Shown: positions 25,608 to 33,008 of the stretch, piece after piece
Position numbering within the stretch: the first letter of the stretch is position 1
Layout: each line of letters begins with the position of its first letter
Made by a program: the position numbers and the translations under genes
NCBI GenBank assembly: GCA_029210875.1
Contig: JARGFJ010000028.1
Location: 1 to 33,008 of the forward strand
DNA length: 33,008 nt
From: Gammaproteobacteria bacterium
Lineage (GTDB): Bacteria; Pseudomonadota; Gammaproteobacteria; Nitrosococcales; Methylophagaceae
Direction of reading: 5' to 3'
Notes under the pieces: model-generated
Told to the model about the DNA's origin: nothing
Database searches by the model: none
The model's input: the letters and a program-made list of their open reading frames with translations, nothing else

Positions 25608-28013
25608 TTAGTCATCTTCGTCAGAATGTGAGTCTTTTTCATGTTTATGGACATCAACCCAGCGTTGGATTTGATTGACTACCTTATGATTGAGTGTGTC
25701 TTCAGGGTAGTTTCCATCCTGATCAAGTTCGCCAATCTCAAGCCCAGCGAGAATAGCCATTGCCTCTTCAACCGTTTCAATTGCATAAATATGGAATTGA
25801 CCCTGTTCAACCGCATCAATCACATCCTGTCGTAACATGAGATGTTGCACATTATCTTGTGGAATAATAACCCCTTGCTCGCCTGTGAAATTGAGGTGGC
25901 GGCAAACATCATAAAACCCTTCTATTTTTTCATTAACCCCGCCAATCGCTTGAACATGTCCATGCTGATTCATCGAACCTGTGATCGCAATAGACTGATT
26001 GATAGGCACCTCTGCTATTGCTGAAAGCAATACACATAATTCAGCTACGGTGGCACTGTCACCATCAACCTCACCATAACTTTGTTCAAACACCAAGCTC
26101 GCTGTCATTGATAAGGTCGTATTTCTGGCATATTTTGCACCAAGATAACCATTCATAATCATCACACCCTTAGAATGGATATCACCGCCCAACTCGACTT
26201 CACGTTCGATATCAAGAATATCACCTTCGCCATAACGGCAATTTGCAGTTAAACGCGATGGTTGACCAAAACTATAATCACCTGCTGATAAAATTGAAAT
26301 AGCGTTAATTTGTCCTACCACTGCACCCGTTACGTCGATCCGAATCGTTGCGCGTTTAATTTGCTCGTACAATTCATTTTGCATACGGTTAAGTCTTGAA
26401 ATGCGACTTTGTATTGCGTGTTGCACATGTTGCTCTGCGACTAACTTTGCACCATGTTTTTTGGCCCAATAGCTTGATTCTCGCAATAAGTCAGTCATAT
26501 TGCCTTGATGTAAGGATAATTTTGATGCATCTTCAACTTCACGCGCACTATGCTCAATAATGCGCGCAACGGCTTGTTTGTTTAGATGAAGCAATCCTTC
26601 AGCCTGAATTGTAGTGGTTAGCAGTCGTGCGTACAGAAGATGATTATCGTCATTTCTAAGCATTTCTTCTTCGAAGTCCGCAACAATTTTGAACAATTCG
26701 CCAAACTCAGGATCGAGTTGGTGTAATTGATAATAAAGCTGACGATCTCCAAGCAAGATAATTTTTAGATCCAGCGGAATAGGTTCTGGTTCTAGTGAAA
26801 CGGTTGTCACTAAACTGTACATTCGTTCTAAGGTATCAAAACGAACTTCTTTAGCATGTAAGGCACGTTTTAACCCTTCCCAAGCAAAAGGCTGCATCAG
26901 TAATTGTTCGGCATCCAGTATTAAATAACCACCATTTGCACGATGAATAGCACCACCTTTAATCAAGCTAAAATCAGTTACCAAAGCGCCCATCATCGCC
27001 ATATTTTCTACGCAACCTAATAAACTTTGATGACTCGGCAAATTTTCATAAATAACAGGTGCACCATGACAATCATGATTATCAACAATTAAATTTATTT
27101 GATAACGGCGTTGTAACGATTCAGAGCTATTGATAGAGGATTCTTCAATTACATCTTCAGATTTGATAAAAGCGGAAACGTTATTTCGCATATCATTTTG
27201 CATGGTATCGAAATAGCGCTGTAGACGATCATTTTTAGGATAGGCATAGCGTAACGTGTCTATTTGACGGCTGATGACTTCTAATGCGACCTCATCATTA
27301 AGTGCAGTCACCTTATCATGATTGGCTCTCTCCCACTCACGCAATTCTAATAAAGTATGTTGCAGCTCCTCATGCAAACTGGCAATCAGATCTTCCGTTT
27401 GTTCCTGTTGATCAACTGGCAACTGCTCAAATTCATCAGCAGTCATAGGTTCACCATCACGTTTTGCCGCAAAGGCATAGGTGCCATCTTGCATTCTTAA
27501 TAGCAAGATACCTTTCTTATCGGCTTCTGATTGCAAAGAACCAAACATACGTACACGATGCTTTCTAGACGCTTCATCAATCGATCGCATTCTGCCTCGG
27601 TAATATTCATCATCTAAAGCACGAGGTAATGCATCTAATAAATTCAAGACTATACTTTCTATGTCATCGCGTAATTGTCGTCCTTCGCCCGCAGACAAAG
27701 ACACATAGGTAGGATTTTGAGGATCATCAAAGTTATGTAAATACCCCCAATCCACTGCTGGTGATCGAGATTGTGCCTGCTGATCGAGAAAGCGTCTAAC
27801 TAGAGAGTATTTACCAACACCCGTTGGGCCCATCACATACAAGTTATAACCATCACCACTCATATTTACACTAAAATCAACCGCTTCTAATGCTCTAGTC
27901 TGACCAATAATGGTGGGTAAGATTTCTAACTCAGCCGTGGAGTTAAATTTGAATTGACTACTATCACACTGCTGTGAAAGCTGACTAATTGATAATTTAG
28001 TGATCTTTGCCAT
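25608..28013 (-). CDS. Lon-type ATP-dependent protease (LonB/YcbZ-like, AAA_32)
   Basis: An 801-residue cytoplasmic AAA protease, relative of E. coli YcbZ and Pseudomonas PA0779. Walker A is GPTGVGKYS (residues 62-70). A long helical insertion follows (about 110-300), then a Walker B-like GGYLILDAEQ (361-370). The C-terminal Lon protease domain has the catalytic dyad S653 (GDSATVAE) and K696 (GGVNEKIEGF), spaced 43 residues apart as in E. coli Lon. The C-terminus is a His/Asp/Glu-rich tail (HKHEKDSHSDEDD). It is divergent from the PilZ gene across 94 bp. Substrates of this family are poorly known. Confidence 0.93.
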   Translation of the reverse strand: MAKITKLSISQLSQQCDSSQFKFNSTAELEILPTIIGQTRALEAVDFSVNMSGDGYNLYVMGPTGVGKYSLVRRFLDQQAQSRSPAVDWGYLHNFDDPQNPTYVSLSAGEGRQLRDDIESIVLNLLDALPRALDDEYYRGRMRSIDEASRKHRVRMFGSLQSEADKKGILLLRMQDGTYAFAAKRDGEPMTADEFEQLPVDQQEQTEDLIASLHEELQHTLLELREWERANHDKVTALNDEVALEVISRQIDTLRYAYPKNDRLQRYFDTMQNDMRNNVSAFIKSEDVIEESSINSSESLQRRYQINLIVDNHDCHGAPVIYENLPSHQSLLGCVENMAMMGALVTDFSLIKGGAIHRANGGYLILDAEQLLMQPFAWEGLKRALHAKEVRFDTLERMYSLVTTVSLEPEPIPLDLKIILLGDRQLYYQLHQLDPEFGELFKIVADFEEEMLRNDDNHLLYARLLTTTIQAEGLLHLNKQAVARIIEHSAREVEDASKLSLHQGNMTDLLRESSYWAKKHGAKLVAEQHVQHAIQSRISRLNRMQNELYEQIKRATIRIDVTGAVVGQINAISILSAGDYSFGQPSRLTANCRYGEGDILDIEREVELGGDIHSKGVMIMNGYLGAKYARNTTLSMTASLVFEQSYGEVDGDSATVAELCVLLSAIAEVPINQSIAITGSMNQHGHVQAIGGVNEKIEGFYDVCRHLNFTGEQGVIIPQDNVQHLMLRQDVIDAVEQGQFHIYAIETVEEAMAILAGLEIGELDQDGNYPEDTLNHKVVNQIQRWVDVHKHEKDSHSDEDD

Positions 28014-28107
28014 GTTTTTCTCTAGCCTTGAAAGGTACTTTTAGCTTAGGATAAGCCTTCAGATTAGGCAACATAAGTTTTTAACCATAATTTGGAGTAA
28101 CGAACAA

Positions 28108-28416
28108 ATGGCTGGTAATGATTATGAAGAAAAACGTGACTTCGTTCGAATGCGCATTGATACACAAGTAACCTATTCTCTCAACGGTAATCCCGATGTA
28201 ACACATCATGGAACCAGCATGGATTTAAGTGCGACAGGTCTTTTTATGGTGACTGAATTTCAACCTTCCGTTGGTGACCAAATTGAAATTGTGATGAATC
28301 CAAGCGGTGACCGGTTACCCCCCTTTGTTGCAACAGGAAAAGTAATTCGAAGTGAACCTAATCAAGATAAATCACATTTATTTAATGTGTCAGTCGAGCT
28401 CGTAACCACACAATAA
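28108..28416 (+). CDS. PilZ domain protein (c-di-GMP binding)
   Basis: A stand-alone 102-residue PilZ domain. Both c-di-GMP-binding signatures are present: RxxxR in KRDFVRMR (R10, R14) and DxSxxG in MDLSATG. A GGAG ribosome binding site lies ten bases before the ATG. Single-domain PilZ proteins relay c-di-GMP levels to motility, pili or exopolysaccharide, and cheV nearby and pilW in the window are compatible with this. It converges with coq7, ending five bases from it. Confidence 0.92.
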   Translation: MAGNDYEEKRDFVRMRIDTQVTYSLNGNPDVTHHGTSMDLSATGLFMVTEFQPSVGDQIEIVMNPSGDRLPPFVATGKVIRSEPNQDKSHLFNVSVELVTTQ

Positions 28417-28421
28417 AGTAA

Positions 28422-29066
28422 TTAAATTCTATAGCTGGTCGTCGTCATTACTTTCGACATCAGTCGCATAACAAGTTTAACTGGTGGGGGTAATTCTGCC
28501 CCGCCAGCTTCTAATGCAACCGTTCCATGATGGGCTTCGTCACGTTTCATTTGCTGCAAAATGGCTCTACTTTTTAGATCATCTTTACTGATTTGGTCTA
28601 GATGCTGTTCAAGATGCTTAATAACTTGTTTTTCAGTTTCCGCAACAAAACCTAAACTCCATTTATCGCCAATTTTTCCAGCTAAAGCGCCAATTGCGAA
28701 AGATCCAACATACCAAAAAGGGTTGAGAAGACTGGTATGTCCATCAAAATGATGAACGCGTTGTTCACACCAAACCAAATGATCATTTTCTTCAATGGCT
28801 GCTTGTTCCATTGCTTGTCTAACATTGGGTAATTTTGCTGTCAGTGCTTGTCCTTGATATAAGGCTTGAGCAGATACTTCACCTGAATGATTAACTCTCA
28901 TCAAACCAATTGATCGTTTAGCTTCTTGTTGCGAAAGTGTTGTTTCGCCCAGATCGTTGCCCGGTATTTCTCTAGCTGATGTTTCAGGTTTGCCAAATAC
29001 AGTTTTAATGGCTTTATCAGACTCAACGATAAACTTATCTAGAATGGTATAGTGGCGTAATGTCAT
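28422..29066 (-). CDS. coq7: 3-demethoxyubiquinol 3-hydroxylase
   Basis: A diiron monooxygenase of the last hydroxylation in ubiquinone synthesis, membrane-associated. The ferritin-like ligands are visible: E63 (NHSGEVSAQ), E93xxH96 (EENDHLVW), and the later RDEAHHG. At 214 residues it is the normal bacterial size. A GGAG ribosome binding site six bases before the ATG fixes the start. It lies 37 bp downstream of cheV on the same strand. Its presence implies oxygen-dependent ubiquinone synthesis. Confidence 0.95.
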   Translation of the reverse strand: MTLRHYTILDKFIVESDKAIKTVFGKPETSAREIPGNDLGETTLSQQEAKRSIGLMRVNHSGEVSAQALYQGQALTAKLPNVRQAMEQAAIEENDHLVWCEQRVHHFDGHTSLLNPFWYVGSFAIGALAGKIGDKWSLGFVAETEKQVIKHLEQHLDQISKDDLKSRAILQQMKRDEAHHGTVALEAGGAELPPPVKLVMRLMSKVMTTTSYRI

Positions 29067-29103
29067 TTCAGCTCCGAAACAAACTTTTCAATGTGACTTA
29101 TGT

Positions 29104-30051
29104 TTATTTTTCAAAAAATTCTTGCAGGGTCGCAGCTAATTCACGCGGTTGAAACTTAGGTACGTAAGCATCGGCCCCCACATTCTTACCCATATTCATA
29201 TTTGCAACGGCAGTCAGCGACGAATGCATAATCACAGGCAAATGTTGTAATTTTGGATCTGCTTTAATTTTCTGGGTTAATACATAACCATCCATTTCCG
29301 GCATTTCAACATCAGTCAATACCACTTGTATTTCAGACGTGATATTTTGACCTTTTGCTTCACATTTACTAGCGATATCATTGAGTAAATCCCATGCTTC
29401 AGCGCCATTTTTTGCTGAAATATGATTAACACCCATATGATCTAGCGCTTTGGCAATTTGTTTACGGGCAACGGCAGAATCATCAGCAAACAGTACCGTA
29501 TGTACTTGATCAGAGCTTAGTTTGTGAATACCTTCAAATAGAGCCTCATCATAGAAGTCACCAGCATCAGACAATACTTTTTCAACGTCCATAATCATTA
29601 CCAGCCGATTATCTGGAAGCTCTGACACAGCGGTGACCAAACCACCCAAACGTTTAGATAATAACGGAGGTGGCTCTTTAACCTGTTCCCAGTTCAAACG
29701 TTGAATGGTATCTACGGCTGTCACCAAAAAACCTTGAACATGTGTATTGTATTCTGTAATCATCAATATTTTAGGTTCATCATTAGTTTCTAATTTACAG
29801 AACTTTTGTAAATTAATGATCGGCACCATATCACCGCGTAAACTTACAAACCCTTCAACACCGTCTGGCATTTCTGGTGCACTTGTAATTTCCGGAATAT
29901 TTAGCACTTCACGAACTTTAAATACGTTGATACCAAACACTTCATTACGTCCGGTTTTATCGCTCGTACCTAAACTAAACAGTAAAACTTCTAAATGATT
30001 TGTTCCCGCCAGCTTCGTTCTTTCATCAATTGAGTCTATCAGTGTGGCCAT
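29104..30051 (-). CDS. cheV: chemotaxis coupling protein CheV
   Basis: Couples chemoreceptors to CheA. An N-terminal CheW domain (about residues 18-165, with EVFGINVFKVREVL and GFVSLRGDMVPIINL) is fused to a receiver domain (about 185-315). Receiver residues are intact: D190/D191, phosphoacceptor D247 (VLTDVEMPEMDGY), S277 and K299 (VPKF), so phosphorylation should adjust receptor signalling. The length of 315 is normal. No other che genes are here, so it is a stand-alone gene possibly cotranscribed with coq7. Confidence 0.95.
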   Translation of the reverse strand: MATLIDSIDERTKLAGTNHLEVLLFSLGTSDKTGRNEVFGINVFKVREVLNIPEITSAPEMPDGVEGFVSLRGDMVPIINLQKFCKLETNDEPKILMITEYNTHVQGFLVTAVDTIQRLNWEQVKEPPPLLSKRLGGLVTAVSELPDNRLVMIMDVEKVLSDAGDFYDEALFEGIHKLSSDQVHTVLFADDSAVARKQIAKALDHMGVNHISAKNGAEAWDLLNDIASKCEAKGQNITSEIQVVLTDVEMPEMDGYVLTQKIKADPKLQHLPVIMHSSLTAVANMNMGKNVGADAYVPKFQPRELAATLQEFFEK

Positions 30052-30492
30052 AATGATATGTTCCTAATTTATTAACATCATGTTTCAATACTATATACTT
30101 TAATACGCTCAACTAGAACACAGATTGCCGTTTTATTGTTATAAAGCGGTCAATTTTGTCACTTACAATTCTATTTTGAGCCCGGTATCTAGGTATCTTT
30201 GAACACAGCAAATTTTAAGCCTACTTTTAAGAATATCTTGTTTATAAAATCTAACACATCGCTTTCGTCAGCTAGCTAAATTTAGAAATTAACATCTTTG
30301 AAACTATTTAAGGTTACAATAATCCTTTGATGGTAGACAAAAAATGGTATCAACAAAGAATTGAACGCGCTCCATACGTGTTCAGTCATACCTAAAGCAG
30401 ACATGATCTACCAATTACGTCAACTTAGCATTTGAACAATGTGTTTAAATTCTAAGCATGACAATTTACCTATATCGAGAAAATCGCTGTCA
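30052..30492. other. 441-bp intergenic region between cheV and rnr
   Basis: No convincing gene or RNA was found. It must hold the divergent cheV and rnr promoters, but I saw no strong -35/-10 pair. A hairpin at 30128-30149 (CCGTTTTAT with ATAAAGCGG, TGTT loop, one G-U pair) lies about 77 bp upstream of cheV, and two GGTATCT repeats lie just beyond it at about 30183-30198. It is long for this compact neighbourhood. Confidence 0.4.
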
Positions 30493-32661
30493 ATGTCCAA
30501 AGATAAAATGCAAGATCCCTATTCTTCCCGCGAAGCGGATAAATATGAAAACCCGATTCCAAGTCGTGAATTTATCCTTGAATTACTGAAACAAAATAAT
30601 CGTCCATTAACCGGTCGAAACATCGCAAGGCTACTTGGCTTAAAAGGTGAAGAGCAAACAGAAGCGTTACGCAGACGCTTGCGTGCGATGGAAAGAGATG
30701 GGCAATTATTACGTAACCGTAAAAATGCTTATGGCATTATCGCAAAAATGAATTTAATTAGTGGTCGTATCATGGGGCATCCCGATGGATACGGCTTCCT
30801 GATCCCTGACGAAGGTGGCGATGATTTATTTCTAAACGAACGTGAAATGCGCGTTGTACTTCATGGTGATAAAGCCATTGCTCGCGTTACTGGCGTAGAT
30901 CGACGTGGACGTAAAGAAGGCGCAATCGTTGAGGTTATCCAACATAGTAACGAACGCATTGTGGGTCGGCTATTTATCGATGCTGGCATTTATTTTCTTG
31001 TACCCAATAATCGCCGTATCAGCCAAGATATCTTGATTCCACCAGAAAACCTGATGGATGCGAAACAAGGCCAAATCGTTGAAATTGAAATTACTGAACA
31101 CCCTAATCGTCATCGTTCTCCATTAGGCAAAATTGTTAATGTACTAGGTGATCATCTCGCACCAGGTATGGAGATAGATATTGCTCTACGTGCATTTGAT
31201 CTGCCGCATGTCTGGTCTGTTGATGCCATTAAACAAGCTGAGTCCTATGGTAACGAAATTCCAAACTCGGCAATTGAAGGACGCTTAGATTTACGGAATT
31301 TGCCTCTTGTCACCATTGATAGTGAGGATGCGCGCGACTTTGATGATGCTGTCTATGCTGAACCATTACAATCTGGCTCATGGCGCTTATGGGTCGCCAT
31401 TGCCGATGTTTCATACTATGTGGAACCTGACTCACCGTTAGATAACGATGCCAAAGACCGCGGCACATCAGTTTATTTTCCTAGCCAAGTCATTCCAATG
31501 CTGCCGGAAGCATTATCGAATGGATTATGCTCTTTAAATCCTAAAGTAGATCGGCTGTGCATGGTCTCTGAAATGGTCATCAATACTGAGGGTCAAGTAG
31601 AGTCTTATCAATTCCACCAGGCAGTCATGAACTCTAAAGCGCGTCTAACATACACCAAGGTCGCGGCAATGTTAGTCGATCACGATCCGGAATTACGTCA
31701 GAAATATGAAGACGTGTTACCTGGTTTATTAACAATGTATGACTTATATAAAGTGATGCTCAATGCCCGTGAACAACGTGGTGCTATTGATTTTGAGTTA
31801 ACTGAAACGCAATTTCTTTTTGATGAAAACCGCAAAATAAAATCTATCGAACCACGACTCAGAAATGATGCGCATCGTCTCATTGAAGAATTTATGGTTG
31901 CCGCCAATGTCTGTGCTGCTCAATATTTATTAAAAAATAAAATCCCTGCCTTATTTCGTATTCATGAAACACCATCTGATGAAAAACTCACTGGTCTTCG
32001 AGAGTTTCTGGGCGAATTAGGTCTGACGCTGGGCGGTGGTGACGAACCTCAATCTAGTCACTATGCATCATTACTCCATACTGCAAGCAAACGACCTGAT
32101 AGTCACCTGTTACAAACAGTCATGCTACGCAGTTTAAAACAAGCTGTTTATAGCCCTGATAATCAGGGGCATTTCGGGCTTGCATTAGAGGCTTACGCCC
32201 ACTTCACGTCACCAATCCGCCGCTACCCTGATCTACTCGTACATCGCGCCATTCGGCATCTTACTGATAAAAAGCCAGTGTCAAAATGGCGCTATTCACA
32301 TGAAGATATGGTACAACTCGGTGAACATTGTTCGATGACAAGTCGTCGTGCGGATGAAGCAACCCGAGATGTCAGTGATTGGTTAAAATGCGAGTTTATG
32401 CAAGAACGTGTTGGCGAAACCCATGATGGTGTTATCAGTGGTGTTACTGGCTTTGGTTTATTTGTTGAGTTAAGTGATATCTTTATTGAAGGTCTGGTAC
32501 ATATCACCTCATTGAAAAATGATTATTATCAGTTTGATGCTAACGGACATCGTTTACTTGGTGAACGTACAAGAAAAATTTATCGCTTGGGCGATAAAAT
32601 TAAAGTGAAAGTCGCCAGAGTTAATTTAGATGATAAGAAGATAGATTTAGACATCGTTTAG
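30493..32661 (+). CDS. rnr: ribonuclease R
   Basis: A 3'-5' exoribonuclease that degrades structured RNA and takes part in RNA quality control. It has an N-terminal winged helix (FILELLKQNNRPLTGRNIARL), cold-shock-like domains (about 85-240), and the RNB catalytic domain with D276, D282, D284 and D285 in IDSEDARDFDD. A C-terminal S1 domain (VGETHDGVISGVTGFGLFVEL) follows. The ATG at 30493 is chosen because SREADKYENPIPSREFIL then aligns with the start of E. coli RNase R, although the ribosome binding site is weak. It gives 722 residues. The protein stops just after S1, without the Lys-rich tail of the E. coli enzyme (813 residues). rlmB, the usual next gene, is absent. Confidence 0.95.
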   Translation: MSKDKMQDPYSSREADKYENPIPSREFILELLKQNNRPLTGRNIARLLGLKGEEQTEALRRRLRAMERDGQLLRNRKNAYGIIAKMNLISGRIMGHPDGYGFLIPDEGGDDLFLNEREMRVVLHGDKAIARVTGVDRRGRKEGAIVEVIQHSNERIVGRLFIDAGIYFLVPNNRRISQDILIPPENLMDAKQGQIVEIEITEHPNRHRSPLGKIVNVLGDHLAPGMEIDIALRAFDLPHVWSVDAIKQAESYGNEIPNSAIEGRLDLRNLPLVTIDSEDARDFDDAVYAEPLQSGSWRLWVAIADVSYYVEPDSPLDNDAKDRGTSVYFPSQVIPMLPEALSNGLCSLNPKVDRLCMVSEMVINTEGQVESYQFHQAVMNSKARLTYTKVAAMLVDHDPELRQKYEDVLPGLLTMYDLYKVMLNAREQRGAIDFELTETQFLFDENRKIKSIEPRLRNDAHRLIEEFMVAANVCAAQYLLKNKIPALFRIHETPSDEKLTGLREFLGELGLTLGGGDEPQSSHYASLLHTASKRPDSHLLQTVMLRSLKQAVYSPDNQGHFGLALEAYAHFTSPIRRYPDLLVHRAIRHLTDKKPVSKWRYSHEDMVQLGEHCSMTSRRADEATRDVSDWLKCEFMQERVGETHDGVISGVTGFGLFVELSDIFIEGLVHITSLKNDYYQFDANGHRLLGERTRKIYRLGDKIKVKVARVNLDDKKIDLDIV

Positions 32662-32690
32662 TTTTTATTTTCTATCTTGAATACAAAAAT

Positions 32691-32713
32691 AACAGAGAAA
32701 AAGCCTGTTTTTT
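32691..32713 (+). terminator. weak terminator after rnr
   Basis: AACAG (32691-32695) and CTGTT (32705-32709) can pair around a 9-nt loop and run into a T tract (32708-32713). It lies 29 bp after the rnr stop. The stem is short, so this is a tentative call. Confidence 0.4.
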
Positions 32714-32723
32714 CGAATTTAAC

Positions 32724-32751
32724 TTGACCTATAAAATAAAGGCAGTAGAAT
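32724..32751 (+). promoter_or_regulatory. promoter of the tRNA-His gene
   Basis: TTGACC (32724-32729), a 16-bp spacer and TAGAAT (32746-32751) are followed by the discriminator TACCGC. The layout matches the rRNA P1 promoter at the other end of the window. It predicts a start near 32758 and a 5' leader of about 43 nt before the tRNA. Confidence 0.7.
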
Positions 32752-32800
32752 TACCGCTTCTAAAACGCAAACACGTATTTTAGAAAACGAAAATCATTGT

Positions 32801-32877
32801 GGTGAGTGTAGCTCAGTTGGTAGAGTCCCGGATTGTGATTCCGGTTGTCGTGGGTTCGAGCCCCATCATTCACCCCA
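32801..32877 (+). tRNA. tRNA-His (anticodon GTG)
   Basis: A full cloverleaf can be drawn. Acceptor GTGAGTG (32802-32808) pairs with CATTCAC (32867-32873) through one G-U pair. The extra G-1 at 32801, required by HisRS, faces discriminator C at 32874. The D arm is TAGCTCAGTTGGTAGAGT, the anticodon loop TTGTGAT has GTG at 32835-32837, and the T arm is GTGGGTTCGAGCCCCAT. CCA is encoded at 32875-32877. It closely resembles E. coli tRNA-His. It is a single tRNA, not part of the usual argX-hisR-leuT-proM cluster as far as visible. Confidence 0.97.
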
Positions 32878-33008
32878 TTCTCTCTTCAAAAACGCCCTCA
32901 TATTTAATCAACACGCTTTCTACTTATCTGTTATACCCAAACATCTTCAAAATGCAGGTTTGAATTGCTGAAAATTATCGTTGATTGTACTTCCAAGTGA
33001 ATCAGCGA

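Overview
The window is a stretch of AT-rich chromosome (roughly 40% GC by eye) from a gammaproteobacterium. Evidence: the gene order ndk-rlmN-pilW-rodZ-ispG-hisS, the divergent fur/bamE pair with recN, and the order (rRNA operon)-tyrS-M23 peptidase-anmK as in Pseudomonas. Coq7, PilW and CheV suggest an aerobic, piliated, chemotactic, ubiquinone-using cell. A methylotroph or sulfur oxidiser of the Methylophaga/Thiotrichales kind would fit, but this is a guess from gene content. No phage, transposase, integrase or CRISPR array was found.

Layout. 1-162: tandem rRNA-type promoters and a boxA-like element, all on the minus strand, so an rRNA operon probably runs off the left edge. 487-4529: tyrS diverging from an envelope M23 peptidase and anmK (cell-wall recycling). 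4505-11560: glycogen block, a minus-strand operon glgC - GH57 amylase-like - malQ - gcvH, with glgB divergent on the plus strand. 11614-14341: ppk2 (polyphosphate) and pgi. 14357-19668: minus-strand housekeeping run ndk, rlmN, pilW, rodZ (short), ispG, hisS, probably read through into pgi. 19823-23358: nadK-recN, fur, bamE. 23386-28013, minus strand: beta-carbonic anhydrase, a 250-residue repeat protein with sixteen WYxAN motifs, a small exported hypothetical, and a Lon-type AAA protease. 28108-30051: PilZ protein, coq7, cheV. 30493-32877: RNase R, then a tRNA-His with its own promoter. The last 131 bases hold nothing I can identify.

How the genes work together. GlgC makes ADP-glucose, GlgB branches the polymer, and MalQ and the GH57 enzyme remodel or degrade alpha-glucans. 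Pgi and PPK2 connect sugar phosphates and polyphosphate energy storage. No glgA or glgP is inside the window. The most unusual gene is the repeat protein at 24285-25037. It is built almost entirely of [KP]WYxAN units in a K-K-P super-repeat, and three 60-bp modules inside it look recently duplicated. I do not recognise it as a known family. It lies upstream of, and in the same orientation as, the carbonic anhydrase, but the anhydrase appears to have its own promoter.

Several start codons given here (tyrS, M23 peptidase, malQ, ppk2, recN, rnr) are internal to the longest open frame and were chosen from ribosome binding sites or family length.
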